Assembly (NCBI RefSeq): GCF_001577775.1 | Contig: NZ_CP010835.1 | Coordinates: forward strand, 62,001-126,000 | Origin: Pyrococcus kukulkanii | Lineage (GTDB): Archaea; Methanobacteriota_B; Thermococci; Thermococcales; Thermococcaceae | DNA: 64,000 bases | Reading direction: 5' to 3' | Part shown: positions 28,563 to 41,613 of the stretch, piece by piece | Position numbering within the stretch: position 1 is the first letter of the stretch | Layout of the letters: the number at the start of each line of letters is the position of its first letter | Notes under the pieces: generated by a model | What the model was told of the DNA's origin: nothing | What the model saw: the letters and a program-made list of their open reading frames with translations, nothing else | Databases searched by the model: none | Made by a program: the position numbers and the translations under genes

Positions 28563-29456
28563 ATGGGAAAAGTTGGGGCTATAATAGCGGTGGTATTTTT
28601 GGTTTGGTTGATATACGCTGGCTACTTTGCACTGAACTTTCATCCAAGGGTTTCCGCTAACTGGGGTGCCATAGAGGGGGATAACATAGATGTTGAATTC
28701 AGGATGGATTTAGGAAATCCTTCTCCTCTCCCTCTAAGTGTTGAGAATGTTACCCTAAAACTTGCTGATGTCCCAGTTGCGACGATAAATAAAATCAAAG
28801 TGGGGTTTCTGGCCCAAAAGGTAACGATAACGTCGACGATTAACTTAGATAAGGTTGTTGATGGTTTTATAGCTCACATCAAAAACAAAGAAGATAGTAC
28901 TGTTGAGATTAGTGGGACTGCGAAGATACTTAACGTGATTCCTTATCAATTCACTCACTCAACGCAATTAAAAACGAACATCTTGTCCTATCTCCAGGAG
29001 TTAAAACAGGAACCTAAGACGTATACAATCGGTGGTTTACTCCCCGTCAAGACCCCTGGGATTGAGGGTATATATGCAAAGTGGGGTGACGTCTCTAGGG
29101 AGGGGATAGAGATCATTGGAGATATAAAATTGTACAACCAAAATAATTTTCCATTGCCAATAACGAACTTGAAGGCTGAGCTCTATATGAATGATATTAA
29201 GGTTGGTAAAGGGGAGATAATAAAAGGAGCTATAATCCCCGCTGGGGGTTACGGGACTGTAAAGGTAAGAGTTGTGCTGTTCCCAGATCCATTCAAAGAG
29301 GCAGTTAAGAAACATATAATGAATGGAGAGGTTAGTAGGGTTAGAGTCAACATAGAGTTCTATGCAAAGATTGCTGGGGAGGAAGTTGTTATCCCAGTTA
29401 AGGATATTGAAACTACTATTGAGACAAACTTGTTAGGGTCCTTAAGTTTTAGCTGA
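28563..29456 (+). CDS. membrane-anchored protein with two WHy/LEA14-like domains
   Basis: A 297-residue protein with an N-terminal anchor (VGAIIAVVFLVWLIYAGYFAL) followed by two related beta domains. The first contains EFRMDLGNPSPLPLSVENVT and the second GDIKLYNQNNFPLPITNLKA; both show the N-P/F-PLP-ITN pattern of WHy (water stress/hypersensitive response) domains, with ELYMNDIKVGKGEI and AIIPAGGYGTVKV after the second. Probably faces outside. Function unknown. ATG 28563 follows GTGGGGGAT. Confidence 0.8.
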   Translation: MGKVGAIIAVVFLVWLIYAGYFALNFHPRVSANWGAIEGDNIDVEFRMDLGNPSPLPLSVENVTLKLADVPVATINKIKVGFLAQKVTITSTINLDKVVDGFIAHIKNKEDSTVEISGTAKILNVIPYQFTHSTQLKTNILSYLQELKQEPKTYTIGGLLPVKTPGIEGIYAKWGDVSREGIEIIGDIKLYNQNNFPLPITNLKAELYMNDIKVGKGEIIKGAIIPAGGYGTVKVRVVLFPDPFKEAVKKHIMNGEVSRVRVNIEFYAKIAGEEVVIPVKDIETTIETNLLGSLSFS

Positions 29457-29804
29457 TTTTTGCTTATTTGTTGTTTATAGATTTTTATTTTTGTCATATT
29501 TCTGATAATTAGTTTCATTGTGCAAAAATTTTTCATTATAGGGGTTCGGAGCTATTGGGTGGAGCCCCCGAATAAGGGGGCGAAAACCCAGGGGTCAAGA
29601 CGGCGGCGTCGGGGGGATTGGGGGCAAAGCCCCCGGCATGAACCCCGCCCTCCTCCCCTGGGTATAGCAAGATGCGCTCCCGAGGAAAACCCCCGAGATG
29701 GGGGGACCCCTCGGGGGCAAGGCAGGCCCGGCACCCCGGTCAAACCCCCGGACGGGGAATTGGTACTCCCCCGCGTGGGGAGTTCCACCGGCCGTACTCC
29801 CTTA
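29457..29804 (+). other. rRNA operon promoter region and 16S leader
   Basis: About 80 AT-rich bases (29457-29540), which must contain the rRNA promoter although I cannot fix a single TATA box, pass abruptly into a GC-rich leader from 29541. The leader holds several strong hairpins (for example GCCCCC/GGGGGC at about 29564-29581) and the 5' half of the 16S processing stem. No coding or small-RNA gene is recognised in it. Confidence 0.7.
29719..29757 (+). other. 16S processing stem, 5' arm
   Basis: 29719-29737 pairs perfectly with 31332-31350 (19 bp), and 29745-29757 pairs perfectly with 31313-31325 (13 bp). Between them GGTC-AAA faces ACT-AAA, a bulge-helix-bulge-like junction for the archaeal splicing endonuclease that would excise pre-16S. 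Confidence 0.85.
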
Positions 29805-31301
<1,497 letters not shown>

Positions 31302-31312
31302 ATCGCCGGGAA

Positions 31313-31350
31313 CCCCGTCCGGGGGACTAAAGGGGTGCCGGGCCTGCCTT
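31313..31350 (+). other. 16S processing stem, 3' arm
   Basis: Partner of 29719-29757: 13-bp inner helix at 31313-31325 and 19-bp outer helix at 31332-31350, separated by ACTAAA. Lies in the 16S-tRNA spacer. Confidence 0.85.
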
Positions 31351-31358
31351 TTTCTGGT

Positions 31359-31436
<78 letters not shown>

Positions 31437-31507
31437 CGAAGAGATGCACGTCCCGAGCAAATGCTCGGGGCGGAAGGGCCCAAGGCCCCCTAATAGGGGG
31501 CGACGAT

Positions 31508-31553
31508 GAGGGCCGCGCATAGGCGGGTGGCCCAAGAAGTGTCTGGCCCCTCC
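31508..31553 (+). other. 23S processing stem with bulge-helix-bulge, 5' arm
   Basis: 31508-31532 pairs perfectly with 34634-34658 (25 bp). Then CAAG (31533-31536) pairs with CTTG (34627-34630) as the 4-bp central helix; AAG (31537-31539) and ACA (34631-34633) are the two 3-nt bulges; 31540-31553 pairs with 34613-34626 with one wobble. This is a canonical bulge-helix-bulge. Confidence 0.93.
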
Positions 31554-31557
31554 GGTA

Positions 31558-34609
<3,052 letters not shown>

Positions 34610-34612
34610 GAA

Positions 34613-34658
34613 GGAGGGGCCAGGCACTTGACAGGCCACCCGCCTATGCGCGGCCCTC
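34613..34658 (+). other. 23S processing stem with bulge-helix-bulge, 3' arm
   Basis: Complement of 31508-31553. The outer 25-bp helix, 4-bp central helix CTTG and ACA bulge are described with the 5' arm. It ends 41 bases before the next protein gene. Confidence 0.93.
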
Positions 34659-34699
34659 AAGTTCTTAAGCAACTATTCTGATACACTTTTGGTGATAAC

Positions 34700-36172
34700 A
34701 TGATTCTCGAAAAACTTGAAAGGTACCCACCAAGATATGGTCCAGAGTGGGGAAGTGGGGGAATTTTTGGCTTAAGGTACCACAACGACACCCTGTATTT
34801 TACGCTGGCTTTTGAAGGGGAAGCTCACTTTATAACTAGTGATTCCCACAAGGTTTACGAGTTTGAGCTTGTTGGTCCAAGGCCTACTTCTGGAGGAGAT
34901 ACTTATAATGCCGTGGAAGTTATTGATGAATTCATATACTTTGGCGGCTGGGTTCACGCTCCCGCAAAGTTCAGGGGGAAGGCCCAGGGAAATGCCACCA
35001 TAGACTTCTCTCATAAGCACTCCCACGTTCACGAGTACGACACTTCCAACGGAAGGGTAAGGCTGGTGTGGAAGGAGAGCCTCCATCATCCAGAGAGATG
35101 GGTGGGGGAGGTTAGCGAGATCCTCTACAATCCCTACACTGACGAGCTTTTATTATGCAGAGAAGATGGCCACGAAAATCTTGGTGTTTATTCTTTAGAC
35201 AGACATAATGGAAAAATAAGGAGGCTAAATGATAGACCAAGCCCTAAGGCAACCCAGGTTCACGATGTTGCTTTCTTTGGCATCGGTAAAAACTACACAA
35301 GAGGGCTAGAGGAGGTTCATGCTTTAGACATGGTTACCGAGAAGTGGGAGAGATTTTCCCTGGGGAGCAGTGTAGACGGTGGAAATTACTTGGAACCACA
35401 TCTCGGTGCAATGGCCTCGATAAACAACAGGGCCTTTGCATTCGTGAGGGGGGGCGTTTTTGTGGGTAATCCCTTCAACGAGGAAGAGTTCAGGTTCGTA
35501 AGGCTGTTCGACTTCTATACATTCTACGCTCCCTTCAGGGTCAACGCACTTCCCTTTGGTGGCGGAGTTTTGATAGGCTTCAACGCCCACCACGATGCAT
35601 ACTACAGGCCTAGGAGCGAGGAGGAGTTGAGGTACTACACGTTCACGAATACTATAGTCGGGCCAAGCGTTCTGGTCTACGTAATTCCTCCAATGGTTAA
35701 GATTGTCGGGATCTTCGGGGCGAGAATTACATCACTTGAGAAGGTTGGAGATAAGATAATCGTCGCTACGAGCAACACGCCAAACACTGGGGCATTAGAT
35801 GCTACGCCCTTCGACACGGGTCATAGGGATTTCATAATCCTTGATCACGCTGTTATAAAGGAATCTCCTCCAGTTAGATTTACCGTTCCATTAAGGTTTC
35901 CCTCTGAGGCAATGAAGCTTGATGCTGGAACTTTTGGTGGGATTCCTCTAGATGGCTACAGGAGCCCGAGGCTCATCATAAATGCTAGTAAGAATAACAA
36001 GCTTAGAATATATGAGTATGATCTTGCCTTGCCCTTAAGCGATGCTACCTATGACGAGTTTGATATTAAGAAGGGCAGGAACGTTATAGACTTGAGCTCC
36101 TTCTCTGGAATAGTATCCTTCAAGCTCGAGAAGGAAGACTTCAAGGGCTTAGCTAAGATAGAGCTGAGGTGA
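34700..36172 (+). CDS. DUF2139-family protein, predicted beta-propeller
   Basis: A 490-residue soluble protein without signal peptide. Blade-like repeats are suggested by GLRYHNDTLYFTLAFEG, VIDEFIYFGGWVHAP, NPYTDELLLCREDGHENLGVYSLD, INNRAFAFVRGGVFVG, PFGGGVLIGFNAHHDA and SLEKVGDKIIVATSN. Many His residues are conserved-looking (DFSHKHSHVHEYD), possibly a metal site. The family is archaeal and uncharacterised; the DUF number is from memory. GGTGATAAC precedes the ATG, and the gene begins right after the rRNA operon. DUF366 follows in the same unit. Confidence 0.75.
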   Translation: MILEKLERYPPRYGPEWGSGGIFGLRYHNDTLYFTLAFEGEAHFITSDSHKVYEFELVGPRPTSGGDTYNAVEVIDEFIYFGGWVHAPAKFRGKAQGNATIDFSHKHSHVHEYDTSNGRVRLVWKESLHHPERWVGEVSEILYNPYTDELLLCREDGHENLGVYSLDRHNGKIRRLNDRPSPKATQVHDVAFFGIGKNYTRGLEEVHALDMVTEKWERFSLGSSVDGGNYLEPHLGAMASINNRAFAFVRGGVFVGNPFNEEEFRFVRLFDFYTFYAPFRVNALPFGGGVLIGFNAHHDAYYRPRSEEELRYYTFTNTIVGPSVLVYVIPPMVKIVGIFGARITSLEKVGDKIIVATSNTPNTGALDATPFDTGHRDFIILDHAVIKESPPVRFTVPLRFPSEAMKLDAGTFGGIPLDGYRSPRLIINASKNNKLRIYEYDLALPLSDATYDEFDIKKGRNVIDLSSFSGIVSFKLEKEDFKGLAKIELR

Positions 36173-36176
36173 TTGC

Positions 36177-36740
36177 ATGGAGCTCCTCGTAATTAAGGAC
36201 AGGAAAATTAACTATGATGGCTCGGCAATAAGGAGTCACTGGGCCTACAGGAACTTCGGTGTTCTTGGAGATTCTTTGGTGGTATTTAGGGGAAGGTGCG
36301 AGGTTAAGGTCGAGGAGATGGTTGACATCGAGGATTTGAGGCAGAGGAAAGAGATAAAGAGTGATGACATGGTTCACTATATAGTTGAGGTCTTCTGGCA
36401 TCCCGACGTTTTACTTGCCTCGGCGTTGCAGAAGCTGTTCATAGCTAGGCTCTGCGAGTTGCTATCAGAGAGGGGGGTTAAGGTGGAGAGAAAGGGAGAC
36501 GACATATACGTTGGTGATAGGAAGCTGAGCATATCGATAGCAACGATATCTCCTGTGAGCATTAAGATTCACATTGGGATAAATGTAACATCTAGAGGAG
36601 TTCCCCAGGATGTTAAGGCTATTGGCCTTCAAGAGCTGGGCATAGATCCTGAGGAGTTCATGGAGGAAAGTGGGAGGGTTCTAGTTGAGGAGTTCCTTAA
36701 GGTGAGGAAGGATTCTATGAAGGTGCGGTGGGTTTCCTAG
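36177..36740 (+). CDS. DUF366-family protein
   Basis: A 187-residue archaeal protein. SAIRSHWAYRNFGVLGDSLVVFRG at the start and SISIATISPVSIKIHIGIN in the middle are typical; the fold is related to the class II aminoacyl-tRNA synthetase/biotin ligase superfamily as I recall from the P. horikoshii PH0223 structure. Activity is unknown. The start lies 4 bases after the DUF2139 stop, with GAGGTGATTGC spanning the junction, so both are one operon. Confidence 0.8.
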   Translation: MELLVIKDRKINYDGSAIRSHWAYRNFGVLGDSLVVFRGRCEVKVEEMVDIEDLRQRKEIKSDDMVHYIVEVFWHPDVLLASALQKLFIARLCELLSERGVKVERKGDDIYVGDRKLSISIATISPVSIKIHIGINVTSRGVPQDVKAIGLQELGIDPEEFMEESGRVLVEEFLKVRKDSMKVRWVS

Positions 36741-36754
36741 TCTTTTCTTTTTAG

Positions 36755-37357
36755 CTACAGGAATAAACTTAAGATTCCCCCTGCCAGTGGTACTGCTAGG
36801 TTGTCATCTAGCCACGGCTGATACTCTGCCAGTGTGAGTATTAGTGCCCATGCTATTCTAACTAGTGTAGTGGCATTTAAAAATACCAGGGCTATTACCA
36901 GGGAAGTTAAGAAGAAGCCTAAGCTGCCAGTCCAGTGCTTTTTAAGCTTAACATCAATACCCTTCTTTCTGAAGTAGAAGAACCTTATTACTCCGGTTAC
37001 TCCATCACTTACAGCCATGACCGATAGGAGTGCTGTGGCATATTTTGGGTTGAAGAGCAGGGATATTACACCTGCTGAAAGGGCAAAGAAAACTTCTCCG
37101 TAATTTCCTGGGATTTGAAACCACTCGAGTTCTCTCTTTAATACGTGAGAAGAGAGCTGGCTAATTGCAAATGCAAAGGCAAATGCTGAGAAAATCTTTG
37201 CCTCTATAAGGCCGAGGTACATCATGAGTATTGCGGGGACTATCGAGAAGTGGATTATCTTTCTGTTCACCCAGGCATACCTCTCTCCAAGCTCTTTTGT
37301 GATTGCTATTGCAACTAATATGGATGCCAAGGCTATTCCAACGTGAACCCAGGACAT
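36755..37357 (-). CDS. polyprenol/dolichol kinase-like membrane protein
   Basis: A 200-residue integral membrane protein with about seven segments. Family landmarks of the Sec59/DGK1/VTE5 kinases are present: NRKIIHFSIVP, then MAVSDGVTGVIRFFYF, KHWTGSLGFFLTSL and the final LTLAEYQPWLDDNLAVPL. Such enzymes phosphorylate isoprenoid alcohols with CTP; in an archaeon this could supply or recycle dolichyl phosphate for AglB-type glycosylation (inference). Convergent with DUF366 and divergent from lysS. Confidence 0.75.
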   Translation of the reverse strand: MSWVHVGIALASILVAIAITKELGERYAWVNRKIIHFSIVPAILMMYLGLIEAKIFSAFAFAFAISQLSSHVLKRELEWFQIPGNYGEVFFALSAGVISLLFNPKYATALLSVMAVSDGVTGVIRFFYFRKKGIDVKLKKHWTGSLGFFLTSLVIALVFLNATTLVRIAWALILTLAEYQPWLDDNLAVPLAGGILSLFL

Positions 37358-37417
37358 GATCTTAACTTTCCCACAAACCCTTAAAAGCTAACCTCCCATT
37401 CACGGAGGGTGGTGTAA

Positions 37418-38989
37418 ATGGTTCACTGGGCCGATCACATGGCTGAGAAGATAATCAGGGAGAGGGGAGAGAAGGAGCTTTACGTTGTTGAGAGTGGAAT
37501 AACGCCGAGCGGTTACGTTCACATAGGGAACTTCAGGGAACTCTTTACTGCTTACATAGTTGGCCACGCCCTGAGGGATAAAGGCTATGAAGTTAGGCAC
37601 ATCCATATGTGGGATGATTACGATAGATTCAGGAAAGTTCCAAAGAATGTCCCCCAAGAATGGAGGGAGTACTTGGGAATGCCCGTTAGGGAGGTTCCTG
37701 ACCCCTGGGGCTGTCATGACAGTTACGCTGAGCACTTCATGGATTTGTTTGAAAATGAAGTGGAAAAGCTCGGTATGGAGGTCGACTTCCTCTATGCGAG
37801 CGAGCTCTACAAGAGGGGTGAGTATTCGGAGGAAATTAGAAAGGCTTTCGAGAACAGGGATAAGATCATGGCCATCCTGAACAAGTACAGAGAGATAGCT
37901 AAGCAACCTTCCCTGCCAGAGAACTGGTGGCCGGCCATGGTTTATTGCCCAAAGCACAGGAGGGAGAGTGAAATCTTAGAATGGGATGGAGAGTGGAAGG
38001 TTAAGTTCAGGTGCCCAGAGGGTCACGAGGGCTGGACTGATATAAGGGATGGGAACGTTAAGCTGAGGTGGAGGGTTGACTGGCCAATGCGCTGGGCCCA
38101 CTTTGGAGTTGACTTTGAACCAGCTGGGAAGGATCACTTGGCTGCGGGTTCAAGTTACGATACTGGTAAGGATATAATAAAGGAAGTGTATGGAAAGAAT
38201 GCTCCTCTAACCCTGATGTACGAGTTCGTTGGTATTAAGGGTCAGAAGGGCAAGATGAGTGGGAGTAAGGGTAACGTCATTCTCCTGAGTGATTTATACG
38301 AGGTTCTTGAGCCAGGACTCGTTAGGTTCATCTACGCGAGGCACAGGCCAAATAAGGAGATCAAGATTGATCTTGGCCTTGGCCTGCTTAACCTCTATGA
38401 CGAATTTGATAAAGTTGAGAGGATATACTTTGGAGTCGAGGAAGGGAAAGGAGACGTTGAGGAGCTTAAGAGGACTTACGAGCTTTCAATGCCGAAGAAG
38501 CCTGAAAGGCTAATAGCTCAAGCTCCCTTCAGGTTCTTAGCTGTTCTTGTTCAGCTACCTCACATGACGGAGGAAAGGATAATATCAACTTTAATCTCCC
38601 AGGGACACGTTCCTAAGGCTCTGGATTACGATGACTTGGAGAGGATTAAGCTTAGGATAAAGCTGGCCAAGAATTGGGTGGAGAAGTACGCGCCCGATGA
38701 TGTCAAGTTTGTAATACTTGACAAGCCTCCCGAGATTGAAATCCCAGAAGAGATAATAGAGGCAATGTTTGAGGTTGCTCAGTGGTTGGAGAGCCATGAA
38801 TCGTTTACTGTCGATGAGCTGAACAACGTCCTATACGATGCTGCGAAGAAGAGAGGGATACCGAGCAAGAGTTGGTTCTCGACCCTCTACAAAGTGTTCA
38901 TTGGAAGGGAGAGGGGTCCAAGGCTCGCCAGCTTCTTAGCATCACTTGACAGGGAGTTCGTGATAAGGAGGCTCAGGTTGGAGGCTTAA
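37418..38989 (+). CDS. lysS: lysyl-tRNA synthetase, class I
   Basis: Charges tRNA-Lys. This is the class I type found in most euryarchaea rather than the class II bacterial enzyme. The 523-residue protein has the HIGH-like [10 protein letters not shown], a zinc-binding-like [14 protein letters not shown] ... [10 protein letters not shown] insert, and the KMSKS motif [10 protein letters not shown], followed by an alpha-helical anticodon-binding cage. GGAGGGTGGTG precedes ATG 37418. Confidence 0.97.
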   Translation: MVHWADHMAEKIIRERGEKELYVVESGITPSGYVHIGNFRELFTAYIVGHALRDKGYEVRHIHMWDDYDRFRKVPKNVPQEWREYLGMPVREVPDPWGCHDSYAEHFMDLFENEVEKLGMEVDFLYASELYKRGEYSEEIRKAFENRDKIMAILNKYREIAKQPSLPENWWPAMVYCPKHRRESEILEWDGEWKVKFRCPEGHEGWTDIRDGNVKLRWRVDWPMRWAHFGVDFEPAGKDHLAAGSSYDTGKDIIKEVYGKNAPLTLMYEFVGIKGQKGKMSGSKGNVILLSDLYEVLEPGLVRFIYARHRPNKEIKIDLGLGLLNLYDEFDKVERIYFGVEEGKGDVEELKRTYELSMPKKPERLIAQAPFRFLAVLVQLPHMTEERIISTLISQGHVPKALDYDDLERIKLRIKLAKNWVEKYAPDDVKFVILDKPPEIEIPEEIIEAMFEVAQWLESHESFTVDELNNVLYDAAKKRGIPSKSWFSTLYKVFIGRERGPRLASFLASLDREFVIRRLRLEA

Positions 38990-39020
38990 CTTTTTATTTC
39001 TCTTTATCAACTTAACCACA

Positions 39021-39923
39021 ATGATAGGAGTTGCCGGAATAAATGTTAAATTTGAAGGGGAGCTTGATGATGGCTTTGAAAGGGGATTCATGACTTCCTT
39101 TGCTAGAAGGTACCTTCCTGATGTTTTTCCGACTAAAGGTAATCCACATGTAGTTGTCAAGAGGGTTAAGGGCGGAGGATTTAGGGTTTTGAATTACCTT
39201 TATGACTATAATGGAATTGATGAGTACCTTGTGGAATCTCAAGCTCCAGAGGCGTACGAGAATGAGGCTCCCGTTTTCTTCCTCCTTCAAGCTGTTGCAA
39301 GAGCTGGGGCCAAGATTGGTAAGATATTCATTACAGACTCGGTGGCAGTTTCGGATGGGAGGAGGGGAGTTCTTTTCGTTGGCTATCCGCACACGGGGAA
39401 GAGCACAATTTCTGCCCTCTCCCTCTCCCATGGACTTACGGTGTTAAGTACCGAAAATACGGTTGTTGATGCAAAAAGCCTGAGGATAGTTGGAGGAACT
39501 ACAGTTTTGATATACGATCCCAGGATAGAGGACCTATACAACGTAAGATTGCCCTACGATTCCCTCACGAGAAGTGGTTACAGGGTCAAGGAGATAGAGT
39601 CTGAGAAGAGGCAGAAAATCCTAGGAAAGGTTAAGGTTAATGCCATAGTTATTCTTCACTCTGCTTTTAACTGTAAAGGGGCGAGCTTTTCACCTGTCAA
39701 AGGAAGGAAGATCAAGAAGAGCCTGTGGTACTTTTCAACAGCTTTAATAAAGGGGGTGGATTACTATGAGCCTCAGCCGTTAAACATGCCTGTAAATGAA
39801 GTCATGATGAAGAACCTTGAGGAGTTCCTTGAGAGGGCATCAAAGGTTAAGATGTACGAGGCCTTTGGTAACCATCTTGATGTATTCAAGAGATCACTTG
39901 AGCTGATAGACTATGAGGTATGA
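39021..39923 (+). CDS. HPr-kinase-like P-loop protein
   Basis: A 300-residue protein with a P-loop VGYPHTGKSTISAL at about residue 118, preceded by an unrelated N-terminal domain and followed by VLSTENTVVDAKSLRIVGG, the pattern of HprK/PEP-carboxykinase-like kinases that use a phosphorylatable small substrate. Archaea lack the HPr system, so the substrate is unknown. The ATG has no obvious ribosome binding site, so the message may be leaderless. It ends tail to tail with a methyltransferase gene, overlapping by 30 bases. Confidence 0.72.
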   Translation: MIGVAGINVKFEGELDDGFERGFMTSFARRYLPDVFPTKGNPHVVVKRVKGGGFRVLNYLYDYNGIDEYLVESQAPEAYENEAPVFFLLQAVARAGAKIGKIFITDSVAVSDGRRGVLFVGYPHTGKSTISALSLSHGLTVLSTENTVVDAKSLRIVGGTTVLIYDPRIEDLYNVRLPYDSLTRSGYRVKEIESEKRQKILGKVKVNAIVILHSAFNCKGASFSPVKGRKIKKSLWYFSTALIKGVDYYEPQPLNMPVNEVMMKNLEEFLERASKVKMYEAFGNHLDVFKRSLELIDYEV

Positions 39924-40577
39924 GTAGTCGTTTATCTTTTCCTGGGCTTCCTTCCTGAAGTACAGCTTGCCAAGTAGTTCTACTGCGGTTTTGCCCCAAA
40001 CGTTAAACCTCACCCTAAAGGAGTCATTCTCGCTCTGGAATTCTATTACAACGGTTTTTTCTTCTTGATCTGGGATTATCTTGCTTATCCAGTACTCTTG
40101 TCCGACTACGAGGCTTTCTTTTAATCTTGGGAGGAGTTCCCTCAAGTCAGTGAACTGAATTATGAACTTCCCATCAGGCCTGAGGACTCTCCTAACTTCC
40201 TTGAACACCTGATTGAGTTCAAGAGGCGTAAAGTGGACTAGGCTGTCTATAAATATGACGTAGTCAAACTCTCTATCATTGAAGGGCAAGTTTTTGGCAT
40301 CCCCAAGGATGAATTCAACTTTGGACTCTCGCTCTTGGGCGTACCTTTTGGCTCTCGCTATCATGTCCTCGCTTATGTCAATACCTATTACCTCAAATCC
40401 ATGATCTTCAAGGAGAAATGAAAACCCTCCGACGCCGCAGGCTAAGTCTAGAACTCTTCCCCTCCTTTTCATGTGTTTAAGAAGTAGGGGTTCAAGATCA
40501 TCCAGTCTCTTCTTGTATTCTTGCGACCTTAAATCGGTATACGTTGGGAATGCCCTGTAGTATTCTGTAAATCCCAT
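39894..40577 (-). CDS. class I SAM-dependent methyltransferase
   Basis: A 227-residue cytoplasmic methyltransferase. Motif I is VLDLACGVGGFSF, acidic post-I residue EVIGIDISEDM, motif II region FILGDAKNLPF, motif IV/V FDYVIFIDSLVHF and VLRPDGKFIIQF. I recall the P. horikoshii orthologue PH0226 as a solved structure of unknown substrate. ATG 40577 (MGFTEYY) matches that protein; a GTG seven codons upstream is possible. Confidence 0.88.
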   Translation of the reverse strand: MGFTEYYRAFPTYTDLRSQEYKKRLDDLEPLLLKHMKRRGRVLDLACGVGGFSFLLEDHGFEVIGIDISEDMIARAKRYAQERESKVEFILGDAKNLPFNDREFDYVIFIDSLVHFTPLELNQVFKEVRRVLRPDGKFIIQFTDLRELLPRLKESLVVGQEYWISKIIPDQEEKTVVIEFQSENDSFRVRFNVWGKTAVELLGKLYFRKEAQEKINDYSYLIVYQLK

Positions 40578-40659
40578 GGGTGAATGTTTGATTTTCACTT
40601 GTATTAATCTTTCGCTATAACCTTTAAATTACCGTGTGTAACGTGGGTGGGGATGTTTA

Positions 40660-41613
40660 ATGGTGATAAAAGTTAGGGCCCCTGCTCACCTTCACACGGG
40701 AAATCCCGATTTAAGCGGCGACATGGGAAGACTATTTGGGACACTTGGCTTTGCTATAGAGTACCCTTACCTGGAAATAGAAGTCAGTGAGGCAGGGAAG
40801 GATAAAGCGAACGATAGAGACGCTTTGAAGTTCCTTGAGAGGTTGAGGGAGAGACATGAGTTTCCTCCAGTTGAAATAGAGGTTAGGCATTACATTCCAA
40901 AGTGGGTCGGGGTAGGCTTTCACACAACCTTGGCCTTAAGCTTGGGAAAGGCCGTCAGCGAGCTCTTCGGTCTAAACTTATCCTGGGAGGATATCGCGCT
41001 AACGGTGAGGAGAGGTTTGATAACTGCCCTCGGCCTTTACGCTGTAAAGGTTGGTGGATTTATAGTTGAAGGGGGTTTTCCAGTTGATAAGAGAGAGAAG
41101 GTAGTTCCTCCCCTGATATTTAGGGGAGAAGTCCCTGAGGACTGGCTCTTTGTCGTTGCTATCCCCAAAACCCCACGAAAAGCTCTGGCAGAGGTAAGAA
41201 AGAGGGAGGATGAGATACTTGAAAACTTAAAGAAGATGCCTCCGGAACTAGCTGACAGGCTTTCAAGAATAGTTCTGATGAAGATCCTCCCGGCGTTCGT
41301 TGAGAAGGACATCAGAACTTTTGGAGAGGGCCTCTACCAGTTCAACCACCTCTTAGGTGAGTTTTGGAGTGATTATCAGGAGAACGTTTACTGCTGCGAC
41401 CTCGTTAACGAGGGGATAAAGATAATGCTTGAAGACCTTTATTGTGCTTGTCAAACCAGCTGGGGTCCAACATTTTACGGGCTAACGGATAGTAGGGAGA
41501 AGGCCGAGGAATGCGTGGGTAAGTTGAATGCATTTTTGGAGGAGAATGGGGACGGCGGTGAAGTTTTCATAACCAAAGCGGATAATGGTGGTGCAAGGTG
41601 GTTAAGGCTGTAG
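40660..41613 (+). CDS. beta-ribofuranosylaminobenzene 5'-phosphate synthase-like (GHMP fold)
   Basis: A 317-residue protein with the RFAP-synthase N terminus KVRAPAHLHTGNPDLSGDMG and the glycine-rich PKWVGVGFHTTLALSLGKAV of GHMP-fold enzymes, then SWGPTFYGLTD at the C terminus. In methanogens the family condenses PRPP with p-aminobenzoate or 4-hydroxybenzoate for methanopterin. Pyrococcus does not make classical methanopterin, so it may act on a modified folate or another PRPP acceptor. The next gene overlaps it by 16 bases. Confidence 0.83.
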   Translation: MVIKVRAPAHLHTGNPDLSGDMGRLFGTLGFAIEYPYLEIEVSEAGKDKANDRDALKFLERLRERHEFPPVEIEVRHYIPKWVGVGFHTTLALSLGKAVSELFGLNLSWEDIALTVRRGLITALGLYAVKVGGFIVEGGFPVDKREKVVPPLIFRGEVPEDWLFVVAIPKTPRKALAEVRKREDEILENLKKMPPELADRLSRIVLMKILPAFVEKDIRTFGEGLYQFNHLLGEFWSDYQENVYCCDLVNEGIKIMLEDLYCACQTSWGPTFYGLTDSREKAEECVGKLNAFLEENGDGGEVFITKADNGGARWLRL

